This document shows, in pieces, positions 24,091-36,500 of a DNA stretch of 64,000 bases. Numbering within the stretch: the stretch's first letter is position 1; every line of letters begins with the position of its first letter. The DNA lies in contig JAFBJZ010000512.1 of assembly GCA_016785225.1 (NCBI GenBank), positions 3,075,001 to 3,139,000 on the forward strand, written 5' to 3'. Source of the DNA: Psettodes erumei. Taxonomy: Eukaryota > Chordata > Actinopteri > Pleuronectiformes > Psettodidae. The position numbers were made by a program, and so were the translations under genes. A model generated the notes under the pieces. It saw nothing but the letters and a program-made list of their open reading frames with translations. It made no database searches and was not told where the DNA came from.

Positions 24091-24211
24091 CTAGTTTTTT
24101 TTTTAAAAAAAGGAGATGGATGCAGTCACACAAGCAGGGCTAGCTCGCTCTGAATATCCTGCCAATTTACAACGGCGGCCCCCATCGACACACGACTTCT
24201 CGCACGCCTGA

Positions 24212-24215
<4 letters not shown>

Positions 24216-24255
<40 letters not shown>

Positions 24256-24296
24256 CCTCCCTCCCTCCCTCTCTCCCTCTCTCTCTCTCTCTCTCA
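24216..24296. repeat. (CT)n polypyrimidine tract
   Basis: CT run at 24216-24250, then CCT and CT repeats to 24296. It is opposite in strand sense to the GA run at 22.6 kb. The arginine/glutamate-rich open frames on the minus strand are spurious. Confidence 0.96.
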
Positions 24297-24419
24297 CCCT
24301 CTGTCGGCTGCAGCAGTTTCTTATCTCCCCCCCTTCCCTCTTCTGCCTGGGAGATAACAGTAATTCTTCTCCATGCTGTATCCCCCCACCTTACTCGCCA
24401 TGCAGACACACGCACATGC

Positions 24420-24422
<3 letters not shown>

Positions 24423-24455
<33 letters not shown>

Positions 24456-24615
24456 TCCATAGTCCATCCGTCTCTCATCAAGCTGTCCAATCACAGCACG
24501 TCCTGCCATGTAGCCTACACACATATATTACCAGCACATGGTCACACACACACACACACGTATTCACACACTTGAAAAGCTCTTGCACACAGACACACAC
24601 ACACACACACACACA
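24423..24615. repeat. cluster of three (CA)n microsatellites
   Basis: CA runs at about 24423-24453, 24543-24559 and 24591-24615 lie within 200 bp. Confidence 0.95.
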
Positions 24616-24886
24616 GCCTCCCTCTCCCCACAAGCCCAGTGCAGACAGAGATGCTGGCAATGTCTTTCTGCTCAGTCAAGATAAAGGGTTAAGGCTGCAC
24701 TTGGACGGCCCGTCTTTGTAAGATGGGGGGTGGTGGGGTGACAAGCATGGGGGTGGCAGGAGTGGGAAAAATGAAATCAAGTATTAAAGTACAGATTGAT
24801 TATCAGTTTGTAAAAAAAAGTTTCCCTATTTATTTCCTTTTATTCTCCCTCCACCTCAATCCCTCTGTCCTTCTTTCTCACTATAC

Positions 24887-24889
<3 letters not shown>

Positions 24890-24939
<50 letters not shown>

Positions 24940-24948
24940 TATGTATAC
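24890..24948. repeat. (TG)n microsatellite
   Basis: Uninterrupted TG run to about 24932, then TATG variants. Confidence 0.96.
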
Positions 24949-25436
24949 ATATCTCTTTTTTTTTCTTTGAATGTGGCTGAAGCCCTGAGTGTTGCAGCCA
25001 GATAAAAGAATTAGTTGTTCCACACAGGGACCGGGGCACTAAGTACAGCCGTGAATTAGAATGTCTATCTCTGTCGCTCTTGGCTCATCCGCTCTCGCTA
25101 GCCACGCTTCGCACTCGTAAACAATTTAATCTTTTCACTACAGTTTGGAAAATAGAGAAGAAGGAATAAATGTCTGCAAGAGAGAGAGAGAAGAGGAGGA
25201 AAACGAGGAGGAATCATGGACATTAGTCCCCCCCACCCCACCCTCGCTTGCAACATTTCTCTCTCTTTCTCTTCCTCCACATCCTCTCACCGACCTGTCC
25301 TTTTAAACAAGAAACCTGACGCAAACGCTTGTAAGGTGCTTGAAGATTGAATCAGCTCACTTTCATTTTCCTCCCCTCACTGCCGTTCTTTTGGGCCCTT
25401 CTCCCCCTCTTTCTTCCTTTTTTTACTTTACAGCAT

Positions 25437-25449
25437 CCCCCCCCCCCCC

Positions 25450-25482
<33 letters not shown>

Positions 25483-25486
25483 ACAC
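25437..25486. repeat. poly-C followed by (CA)n
   Basis: A run of about 14 C passes directly into CA repeats. Confidence 0.95.
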
Positions 25487-25597
25487 CCTTGCTCTTCCTC
25501 TCTCCACCGTTTTGAAATTGAAGATGTGTAGAGGCCTGGGCTTTGGGGCCAGAGTCTATTTTGGAGCTGTAATAAAATTCATAGCCTGACACACACT

Positions 25598-25630
25598 CTC
25601 AAACACACACACACAAACACACAAACACTC

Positions 25631-25671
<41 letters not shown>
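25598..25671. repeat. (CA)n microsatellite, interrupted then perfect
   Basis: Irregular CAAACA units, then an uninterrupted run at 25634-25671. Confidence 0.96.
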
Positions 25672-25673
<2 letters not shown>

Positions 25674-25674
25674 G

Positions 25675-27180
25675 GTCGAGGGAATCACACTACAGTATAT
25701 AGTGGTCTCTTGCTGTATTACCTTTAAACCATCCTTCATATGTGCAGCGCTTCAGCAGCCACACCATATTTTGTAACACTCCAACAGTGTACTGTCTTTA
25801 TTCATAGTAAACTATCAATTCACTGCAACTATATACTTCACAGTCACCTGTGGGGATAGACTGTGGCGAAGGTGAGAAGAATTATGGAAGATGCCAGCGC
25901 ACACACTCAATAATATTGATTAATTGGCCTTCATGTAACATAGTGCCAACACTGCTGCAGTTTAAAAGGCACTGTATACTGTCATTGTTGTGGCACAATT
26001 TGTCTCTATCTGATGTAAATTCTTGATGGGGGGGTCAAGAGTGGTGTTTGGGATGAATACCAAAGGAGTACACTGCCATGTGAACTTGTAAACATGGGGA
26101 AGGGTGTTAAGAATCTCTGAAGTATTATGGCTGTATGCCTTTTGACAAGGTACAAAGAAGTTCAACTTGTATTTAAAGTAAGATCATTCAGGCTGTATAT
26201 TTAGGCTTCATGGTGACTGTCATGATGCACCATCTTAGGAGGGAAGGGACAGCGAGGCTAAGTTGTGCTGTGCCGGCTTGGGGTTCCTTGATGTGCAGAT
26301 GGTGTTTTAGTTCATGCATCCTTCTTCCTTTTATCACCTGCTGTGGTAAACCCCAGCCCTGTCCCTAGTTTCCTTTGCCCTTTGGTTGTGTTATTGGGCC
26401 CCAGTAGCAGTGTGAAAGGGTTGATAGCCACAATATATAACAGCGACTGCCCCATATTTTCTTACCTTGTGTCTACTACAAATATATATGTTATATTTAA
26501 GTATGTCAGTATGTTAAATGTGGTTTTTGAAATAAAAAACTCTTCCCATGGTACACATTCTCTTGCCCTGCGTGGGGATAATATATGATATTGTGGCAGG
26601 CCACAATAAAAAGTGAAAAAATACAATTGGCTCATTAAGCTTTAGTAGGCTAGAGGATGTCTTTTGAGTAAGCTGTCCTTTGATGTGGCCCAGGATCATT
26701 TTGCGTTGACCCTGCTAAAAGAATTTGGCCGCACGCAGCCCAGATCACCTTTGACGATGGTTGGAACTATTGGATCTCAATGCTCCTCAATTCACTGCAT
26801 TCACACCTGTACTTGCTAGCTGCCGTCTTGTGATCACCCGGGATGCATGATAATGCCAGGTATTATCAGGGCACTGGTAAGCCTTAGATTTTAGACTGCA
26901 TTCAGTAAACTGAATTATATCTATGATCCTTAGCATTTAAATTTTGGAAAAGTATGGGAACCAGGAAGAGCCTCACAAGTTTAACAGTTCATATGGGGAT
27001 GTGTGATGCATGGAAATGGGTTTGCAGGCAAGGAGAGAGGGCGAAGTGTTGGGGCAAGAATTTGAATGAGCGGTATGGAGGGGATGACTGGGAGGAAGAT
27101 AGGTATCAGAGGGTGGTAAGACAAGGCCCTCAGCACCCTTGGTAAGGAGATAACACCCTCATTTGAATGCACACTGACTA
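25675..27180. other. AT-rich spacer, no gene seen
   Basis: No exon. The segment 26370-26620 has the feel of a decayed interspersed repeat but I cannot classify it. A possible second repeat copy lies at 26740-26810 (listed separately). Confidence 0.45.
26745..26815 (+). repeat. possible interspersed repeat, copy b
   Basis: Ordered short matches to 21936-22065: 'ggatctcaatgc' at 26772-26783, then 'gcattcacacctg' at 26798-26810. See copy a. Confidence 0.28.
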
Positions 27181-27184
27181 ACTG

Positions 27185-27212
<28 letters not shown>
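27185..27212. repeat. (CA)n microsatellite
   Basis: Uninterrupted CA run. Confidence 0.95.
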
Positions 27213-27214
<2 letters not shown>

Positions 27215-27215
<1 letters not shown>

Positions 27216-30200
27216 GAATGGCTTTTGTTAACAAGAACAGGAAACATGCAGTCAAGAGTGTCTACAGAATGCTTTACAAACACGCTCACACACAACCATA
27301 CCTTCAGTTAATACACACACACACTGATTTGCAACCACTCAGTGAAGAAGAAGTTGGTTGGAAGGTACATATCACACTCATCCTATGTATGTTAAAGTCA
27401 GGAAGTTGCTTTGCATAGCTGAGCCTAAAGGCCAGAAGCAGGTGGACTAGCTTGCCTGCCTCAGTCCAAATTTAGGTGAAACACCTACCAACACCTCTAA
27501 CGCTGGCTCCAGATTGTGTTGGAAGTTGCTTGAGAAAGCAGTCACATTGCATGGAAAGAAATACAAGCAGTCAGACAATGAGAGAGGTTGTAATCAAATT
27601 AATCAATCAAATCAAACAATTGATCAAGTTTAACACACTCATTATGCAAAAGTATACATGTGTCAAATTGACCCACAAAAACACAAATAATGGCGAATAA
27701 CTCCTCCTTAGATGAGTTGATACGTACACTATACAGAACAAATATTTAATGCAAATTTTAATTTTCACTTATTCTCAATAACAATTAGTACATTTTCAAA
27801 AGAGAAATGCTTGCTTCCTGTACATGTATTTCCTTCACTGTATACATAAAAGATACACATAAATATCTCACACACATTATCCAACTTATGTTAAGTGCAT
27901 GAAATTTCATTTTTATCTTGACAGGCCAGTCAGAATCATTCAACAAAATAATGTTGCTCTTGTATGATAGAAAATCTATTTTTTATTTATTATTTTTAAT
28001 AATTTTTAATTTAATAATAAATTATTTTTTTATTAATCTGGTTTTGCTGTATTATTTTATTTCTCTATCTCATGCCCTGTGCTATACAAATACAATTTGG
28101 TTGGACTTCTTTTTAGCAATGTTACAGAGTTTCAAGAGCTCAGCCGTAACTTGGTAGAATGTCATGATAAAAAAAAAGAAACAATGGCTGATTCTAAAAC
28201 TGAATTGAATAAAACCCTGTTTATAATTCACATTTGTTTGATGAGTGTTCGGTTGTTACAACTTTTTTTTCCCAGTTTCAGTTGGGGTGTACTTGTCTTG
28301 GTCACCTCAGGAGAGATTGCCAGATTGTTGAGGATAATACAGTTAATAAATGAGATGAAAAAATATTATATAGAATATAATCAATTAGGAGATTCAAAAC
28401 ATAAAAAATACACAAAAACACTGATTTGAAAACAAGCTAATGTGCAGAGTGGGGTTATGGGGTAAAAGAAACTAAAGTCACGTTTTTTTTATAAAATATA
28501 CAGCTGTCCTGCAGGGAAATATATTTTGCAGTAATGAACTGAAATACTAATTTATGTAAATGTAACCCTATTGTGCACACTGTGTATAAATCATGCTCAC
28601 TAGTGCATAAAATATACATGTAGGTTAATTTAAAGAGCCCCTTCAGCAGTGGCACTGGAGGTAATCTGGGCAAATTAGGTACAACTAGAAATACTTTAAT
28701 GTAATATTACAGAGGTGTAGGTGAAAGAACAGCCTTCAACATCCAACTTGAATATGTGAACAAGTCAGCAATAACACTGAATCAGATATAGACTGAAAAT
28801 GGACATATAGACCAACTGGTCAGTGAATGGATGGATGGGTGGAAGAATGTATGGATGATGGATATATGAACAAACAAAAGGATGGGTGCATGACTGGATG
28901 AATAAAATGAGGGACTACAAAGTGAATGGATGGATAATAATAATCCATTAATAATGGATTAATAAGGCTGATTTGATTAATGGATAAAGTGATACAGTTA
29001 AGTGTCGTGTAGGTGGAGGTGTCTTACAGCCAGAGACATGCTATATCAGCATACTAACAGATTTCAGAAATCATACAATGTTAACCATGATGAGCATAGT
29101 AGTTTAATGTGTTAACATTTGCGAGTTTACACTATAAATAAAGTATAGCTCATAGGTATTCAATTAATATTGGAGCTTTAATTGTCATAAAACAAAGCAT
29201 TGGGAGACAAAATTTTGAAAGGATGAACCTGAGTGATTTTGGCTTCGTTGCTTTGGGGAATTTTCAGGCAATGTTGAATTTTGAAATTTTCATCTCTTTA
29301 CATATGTGCTATTGATTTCCATTTTTAAGACATACAATGCTCTGACCTTTTCAATTAAATTCAAACATCCCTGAAGAACATTTTCAGTAAAAAAAAAAAA
29401 ATTATCTGTTCACAATACTTACTTTGAACATTTTTCTGACATGCAATTTACTTGTATACGAGTATGCATATATACATGATGTGCAACAACATGCACATAC
29501 AGCCTTTTTTCTTGTCTATCTTTTGTGGTTGATTATCTCTTGTATATTGGGCATATAGTACATTCTTACTCCTTGTTATAGTGATGTTGCAATTTTTCCA
29601 GACTTAAACAATTACTCTATGTGTAATATTATCATCACTGATACTCCAGATATGATAGACAAAACATACTTGCTAACAGTACATTTAATGTTGAATCTGA
29701 TCTTCAAGATCAGTTCAAAGAAATACCAATATTAATGTTTTTGTTCACCTTTTTCCACATAGTGATACCAGCACAGTATTTTGTCTCTCAAAATGTTAAA
29801 AATCCACCTACTAACACCTCCCATGCTCAATAATTGGCAAGTTGTACCCCATTTTTTCCATCCATATACTGTATATTACAGCACAGAACAGCAATATGTG
29901 GTTTTCAACACGACATGTGGAATAGCTCCACAGTGAATTATATATTGTTTTATCCAACAGCTCAGCACCTTAGCTTAACATCTCAGGTTGTTTCATTCTC
30001 ACTCGGAGGAGGAGACTCCAGGAACAGCAGTTTTTCTTAACAGACATTCACAGTCATCTCAATACGTCACTCTCCAAAAAGCCGACTGAACATATTTCCC
30101 AAAATGTTGAACTATTCCTCAAATCTGCACACTCAAATCTTTACACAGAATTGCACATAAACACTCAAAGATAGAGACTTGCAGTCTTGTTGACTTCAAG

Positions 30201-30470
30201 TCTGCTGATGCTTAAAATGGCAATTTCTAAACTCCTTCTTACTGTTTTCAACCAACTGTCAGCTTGCTTCATCATCCAGTAACAGATAGGTGCTGAAGGC
30301 AACACATATACCTCACGACTAACAGACAGGTCCAGCTTGTGATCTAACCCCCTCAGATCAAAGCAAACAAACTCACTCAATTCCAGGATTGTCTGGTTGA
30401 TCTGGAGCCCACCTTAAAATGAGCCTCATTGTTAGATAAAACACATTTATTACAATCTCTCACAGCCAGT
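27215..30470. other. AT-rich spacer, no gene seen
   Basis: Among the most AT-rich parts of the window, including A/T-only stretches near 27980-28030. I see no exon and no candidate regulatory island of note. Confidence 0.55.
28825..28985. repeat. degenerate (ATGG)n minisatellite-like tract
   Basis: Repeated ATGG and GATGG units with much erosion. Near its end, 'taatccatt' (28941-28949) and 'aatggatta' (28953-28961) form a perfect 9-bp stem with a 3-base loop. Confidence 0.75.
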
Positions 30471-30856
30471 ATCCCTTGTGTGACCAGCCTAAGGAGACTG
30501 AGGTTAAGCATGTACCATCATTGCCACCCATCCTGGCTTCGTAACAGCTGACCTCCCGGGGGCAGGTGCCATCAGCTCGTCCCATCTCGCAGGTCAGCAT
30601 CTCCCCCCTGCTCCAACTAATCCAGCTCAAACACTGATGACAGCACAATTTAAGGAAAAGGGTCGCAGATGAGGAGTGTGAAAGAGGTGGTGGATGAATG
30701 GTTTAGAGTGGAAAGGTTGGAAAGTCAAAGAGGAAAAAGAGAGAAAGCGGGAAAGAGCGCTGTGATGGTAATGGCAGATAAGACTCAATTTGAAAAGGCG
30801 TGTAGTGGGAAATAACTGGGTTTTAGACTGGAAGGGAGGAGTGTGTTCATGTAATT

Positions 30857-30858
<2 letters not shown>

Positions 30859-30898
<40 letters not shown>
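30859..30898. repeat. (CA)n microsatellite
   Basis: Uninterrupted CA run ending in TATATA. Confidence 0.95.
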
Positions 30899-30899
<1 letters not shown>

Positions 30900-32287
30900 G
30901 TATGTGGCCAATCCCCTACTTTTTTCCATGTGGGATATTTTGGTCTGCAGTTAATAGGTCATAAAGTTAAAGGGGGAAGGAAAGAGTGGTGGGATTAAAG
31001 ATGGAGTGTCATGGGTTGGGATGTGGGGGATTTATCCAACCACTGACAGATAGACATAGAGACACATAGGCAGACAGATGGGAATTCAGTGGTGTTGATG
31101 CTGGGCCCTCTGCTGGACAGAGTTCAGCCATGGGAGGGTGAGATAATGGAAGGCCATTATGTTTTATTAGAAGTCTCTGGGTCTCTGACTCTGTTATTTG
31201 TCTTTTAGTCATCTTATTTAACAAAAAGCAGTAATATTGTGAATTGGTCATTGTCATGTCATGTGATCGAACTTAAGGTGATCTACAGGAAGAGTGGGTC
31301 AAAATTCCGAAATTGAGAATAGAAAGAAAGTATAGATTCCTCTTTTAAAGGTATTTGCTAAAATTAAAATTCTCTGTATAATTATAATAATCACATATCG
31401 CCATACTGCTCAGACCTAATTATAGACATCATGAGTTTAACCTTTGTCAAAATTGTATATTGTAATATATTTTTTGGCTGGTCTAAGGAAAGACTGGAAT
31501 AGGGTGAGGGGGAGGGTTGTTGATTTCTATTTCTGCCATCCCTCTGGATTAGCCCCCACCCCACAAAGAAGATCACAAACTTTCACTTCTGACTCTTTCA
31601 TTTTGTCCTCCCATCACCATCACCTTCTGTTCCTCTGCTCCCCAATCTCCAACACGTTCCACCCTACCTAGGTGCCTCTCAGTTCAATCTCTGTCTCTCC
31701 TGAGTGTTTTGGGGGCGTGCTGCAGGGCACAGGGTCATGTCTTTGGGTGTCACAGTGGACTGCAGGATGCTGTGATGGGTGGATGTGGTGGGCAACCCAC
31801 TACTGCTGCTACTGATCCTCTCTGCTGGTGATGATACCTGCGTGTCATCAGTCCTGACACCCTCTGCAAACTTCACAGGGAGGCTGAAAATTAAACAGGG
31901 GCTCTGTTCCCTGCCTGTGGCCCAAGGAATCATGTGTGTGTGTTCAAGTGTAGAAGTGCTTTTATTTGGGAGTGGAAGGTACATGTGGATGTGTGAGTGT
32001 ATAAAGATTAATCTTTGGCCTGGAGCTTGCACATTAGTCTATACTATAACTTTTCACTCATTTTTGGTGGTGTCCTACAATAAACGCTGGTGTATTTATG
32101 CAGCCTTGATGTAAACTAGTAAACTACTAAACAACAAGGGCTTACCGGTATTCCTTGCTTTCTCCTCACTTCTTTCTTACTCCCTCCACTTGGCTCTGTG
32201 ACCTCCAACACTTCTTTGTCAACAGCGAAAACTCCACCAAGTTGTCAAGGAACACTGGCACTGAAAACACAAATAGACATGCATGTC

Positions 32288-32291
<4 letters not shown>

Positions 32292-32322
<31 letters not shown>
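32292..32322. repeat. (CA)n microsatellite
   Basis: Uninterrupted CA run. Confidence 0.95.
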
Positions 32323-32324
<2 letters not shown>

Positions 32325-33542
32325 CTTTTAGCTGGCCAGCACAACATGCCAAAGCCACACTTCACACCTGAGCTCTCTGGCATTTATTGGGTAAGCTCCC
32401 ACCCAGTGGGAGGGGAGAGAGGAACAACACCTCACCACTGCTAAAACAATCTCACGGCTCCGTGACCAAAGGAAAACAAAGGCAGTAGTGCAAAAAGTCA
32501 AGAAACGGCAGCCATTTGTCAAATTGTGACTGGTTAACAGAAATTTGGGCTGAAAATTTCAAAACAGTGGGAAGTTAATCCTTTGCTGGCATCCAATCAT
32601 CGAAGAATTAGTGTTTGTTCCATGAAGTGTCAAATTTGAATCAGTCAAACTTGCCATTTTTTTATGACTCTCATGGGTTGAAACATTCAGAATAAACCTA
32701 CAGTCAAAGCGTTTTAGCCTCTTTTACCTTATTATTTTGATTTTCTGGACCTCTCTCAGAAAAAGTTAGTGAGTTCCTGGTGAAGACAATGGCACATTTA
32801 GCAGGGAAAGATATTTTATCTCAGTTTTTGATGAGTTTCATTGCTGATATTTTACTTACTCATTCTTAAAGCATGTGATTACAAGTGAGACAACTCAATG
32901 ACAATGAAGTCAGCAACCCACTGACCTCTGGAGACCATGAAAGGTGGAGGTAGCCGATAGAAAAAAGACTTTGATTTGACAATAAGTTAAAATTGGCTTC
33001 CAAGTTGGAATAAACCTTAAGAAACAGAAAAAAAAGTTTGTTGAGGCTTTCTTGCAGCCGCTGCCATGAGTGAAAATGTTCACATTACCCCCCCAAAGTG
33101 CCAGGACATTTCTATGGTCCTCAAAATGGATCCAATTTACACTTCCGACTCAGCTCTATTTTTATGTCCAGCCCTTGAGAAGACATTATTAGAGCTTTTA
33201 TGCAATGGTTTGAGGAGACTTGGTTGTCAAAAATCCTAATAAAACACTTGCTCTGATGGTGAATTCACCATAACCACACCAAGTACTTTGAAGGTGACCT
33301 GTGTTTTATCTGTGCTCATTCTTTTTTTTCCCGCCGGTGTATTGAAAATGAGTTATGGCAGGGATGGAAGAGAGGGGCGTGTGAAGGGCAAGGTTTAAAG
33401 GGCTAGTGGAGTGAGGACAAGAGGTCTAAACAAATGAAAGGTTGAAGGGCAAAAGGCACATGGAGGAAGGAAATGGTTTTAATAACAATGGAGGAGAGGT
33501 TCACAAACAGGCGCTGATACTGAGAAGAACAACGGGCAAGTT

Positions 33543-33605
33543 TATTTTCAAGTTTATTTCATAGCACTTTAGAAAGCAAGCAGGTCCTTTGCAAAGGGAA
33601 AGAGT
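33543..33605 (+). repeat. possible SINE-like or other dispersed fragment
   Basis: 'caagtttatttcatagcact' followed by 'ttgcaaagggaaag' resembles a motif pair often seen in fish dispersed repeats (a TTTAT-tATAGCaCTTT word followed by a 'gctttac'-type word). Too short and diverged to classify. Confidence 0.25.
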
Positions 33606-36275
33606 ATATGTATACACAAAAAGGCAAAAATAGATATATGTGCATAACAGATGGGAAGGTGGGAGAGCAAATAGAAGTCCTATGGAAGACACCTTATCTG
33701 GACTTTGTATTTGTGTTGTATTACAAATGCCATCCGATACTGTGATTTCTTACATAATAGCAGGGCATCCACTCTCTTAATTAAATATCTTGCCATACAA
33801 CAACCATATATTCATTACAAGGATGCTGTTATTTTTTTAATGATAAAGAACCCACAAATAAAAAGCTGTCCAAATCAGATAAAAAAATAAATAATCAAAA
33901 AAGACAAAGTTTCAAATTGAATTTGAAACATCAGATTACAATAATTGCACAATAACAGCAGTTTTAGTAGCATTTCACTTTTATTATCAATCATTTAATA
34001 CCAGCTGGAGACCTAGTGAAAATAGTTTTTTTTTCAGAAAGTTTGAAGGCTATATGTTACTGTACATGAAACACAGGAAGACAGAGAAAGCACCACCGAG
34101 AGGGAGAGGGTGAATGTACAGTGACAGGCGAGACACATGTCGACAATTGCTCCTCTCCAGCGACCTCGACTCCAAATCCACCACAGCAATTAGAAACAAA
34201 ATGAGGTGAGCTGTCACTGAAAAACACCGAGATTGACCCACTTCTGCGCAGTCGACAACAAACTAGCTTTTCTTCACCTTTTGTTTTCGCCTCACTCCCT
34301 GTCTCCTTTTTGCTGTGGGGGCGGGGGGAGGCGGTTGGCGAACAAGGTCTCTGAGTGCTAAAATGACTGTTGTTGTGCAATGTTTACAGTGGCCTCAGAA
34401 TTGGAGCGACGAATTACACTGTCAGGGACACATCCATGTGGGATGAAGAGGAGGAGAAGCTTCAAATGTTCACCATTGAACACCTTCAAAGGCTGGTAAT
34501 ACAAGAGGTGTGGCTGCTCCTATTAAAATGTGTGCCTGAATCAATAAGAGGCATAATTAGAGTTGTTAGAGCAAATTATAACATGGCTATTATGTGGCTG
34601 TACAATGTTGCTCTGTAAACTGTTATTACAGGGGGGAGTTGCTTTGTGTTTGTGTGTGCGCGTGTGCGTGTGTGTGAGACAGAGGATTTTGGCAGTTGGT
34701 CAGAGATGGAGGATTAGATGCGATAGTTGCCTCTTTCTACTGTAATTACCACTCCCTTTATTGACAGAATGCTCATTTTTCTCTGGCTTTTGTCTAAACT
34801 ACAATTTCCTCCATTGTACAGTAGTAATTTTGAAGTGTATTTCTGCAGGAGCGGTACCTCTTTTTCACTTTTTGAAATTGTTGCTATCCTCACCTCAGAT
34901 GAACAGTAAGCTGCTTCACCCACCCACCCACCCCCTCCCATGCGCACACCATTCAGTCATTGTGTGTTGTCTCAAAACATTGTCTGGGTGTGTGTAAATG
35001 TTGTAGTAAATGCACATAATGAGTGCGTAACATCATTCATACATTAAAAAAAGAAAAGTATTTCTTGATATACTCAGTGACACACTGAGGTCTCTGGGGC
35101 CTTTCAAACTGTTAGTATACTGTAATACTGCTGATGTTTTTTAAGCAGGTTATGATCCATTTATGGCCAATCCGATGAAAGGGTTATTATAAATGGAGAT
35201 GCTTAGGAAGTATGCTGTTTAGAGTCAGACTGATGTTTAAATACACCAGATCTACTTCAGAAAACAAAACAGAATCATCCAATCAATTATTTTCATGCCT
35301 CAGCACAGCGACAGCCCTGACTGGAGGTCACTGTGACCTTACCAAACACGTTTTTGGCCATAACAGAAGAATTAATTCACTAATTGTGATAAATATATTT
35401 AACATACTGTATTTTCCCAAATTCCTCCAAAATCTTTACGTACAGTATATTGCATGAATCTGGACAGGCATGGATGCAAACTTGACCCTTTGGTGGAGGT
35501 GTACTCGTTTTTGCTCAAATTTATGTTCCTCTCTCTCCTTTGAAATCCTTTCGTATTCATGAGAATTCATGGGACAGAAATTACTTCATCTGCCCATGAC
35601 CTCTGCTCTCACACAAAATGTAAACACGTACCAATGCCCCACCTACACGTGTCGATGTGGTCGTACATGTACTTGAATCTTGACTGCGAAAAATATTTTG
35701 ACCCTCCATTCAGGTGTAGAAGTGTCAGCAGTTTCCTGGTTTTTTGGTTAAGTCTCTACAAACTTGGCACACCTGGATTTGGGCAGTTCATCCCGTGCTT
35801 CCTGAAACATCCTCTCAGGTTCTGTCAGATTGAATGGAAAGTTTTTTAACCTCTGCAGATTTTGTTGCGAGCCTTTGTTGAGAGCCCCCCTGCCAACAGC
35901 ATGATGCTGCCAGACAGTGTTTGAAAATTATACTGAGTGTAGATTGATGACCAAAACTGTCAATTTTATCCATTTGGATTTAAATCTTCAATCTAAGATA
36001 GCATGCAAAACATGATGGGCCACTTTACACCTGCACTTATGTATGATACCAATGTCTAACTGTACCCGAGCACCTCCTCTTAATATACAGAATTTTGACA
36101 GTCAAAGAGCCACGCTTCAGATTTCCTTAGAAAATCCCTTTCAATAGTTGAGAGTTTGCACATAAATGCAGCTGGTACAACATATTCTGACAGTTCTCAG
36201 TCTTTGAAAAGTTAGCAGGGACAACAAAGCCAAGCAGCAGCTTTATCCCCCACCAAAATATGATGCAGGACAAGG
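33606..36275. other. AT-rich spacer, no gene seen
   Basis: An imperfect TG tract lies around 34649-34678. No exon or repeat family recognised. Confidence 0.5.
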
Positions 36276-36279
36276 TGCA

Positions 36280-36500
36280 ACATAATTACAGAGTGCTCAC
36301 TGACAGAAATCAATTTGAGGCGTGCTAATGGCCGGAGTCCTCCATTGGAGAGTGCTCTCATTGACTGGTATAGTATTCTATCAGGTACAGAGCAAAGTTG
36401 GAACAATTACAGTAATCTGCGTGTGGAGTGATAGTCCTCCATGTTGAGTGGAGCTGAGGTGGGTGATGCTCAGCACTGATCAGCCTGCCATGACAAAGAG
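36280..36500. promoter_or_regulatory. possible CNE
   Basis: Evenly composed with 'aatcaatttgaggcg', 'gctaatggccgg' and 'ctcattgactgg'. Texture-based and weak. Confidence 0.3.

Larger units (their letters stand above)
30471..33540. other. spacer with microsatellites, no gene seen
   Basis: Mostly unremarkable. Open frames in 30.6-32.1 kb lack domain signatures and overlap purine-rich or CA tracts. Confidence 0.5.

Noticed and set aside
28825..28985. Direct repeats that might suggest a CRISPR array
   Set aside because: They are degenerate 4-5-bp ATGG units with no fixed-length repeat/spacer structure, in a vertebrate genome context.
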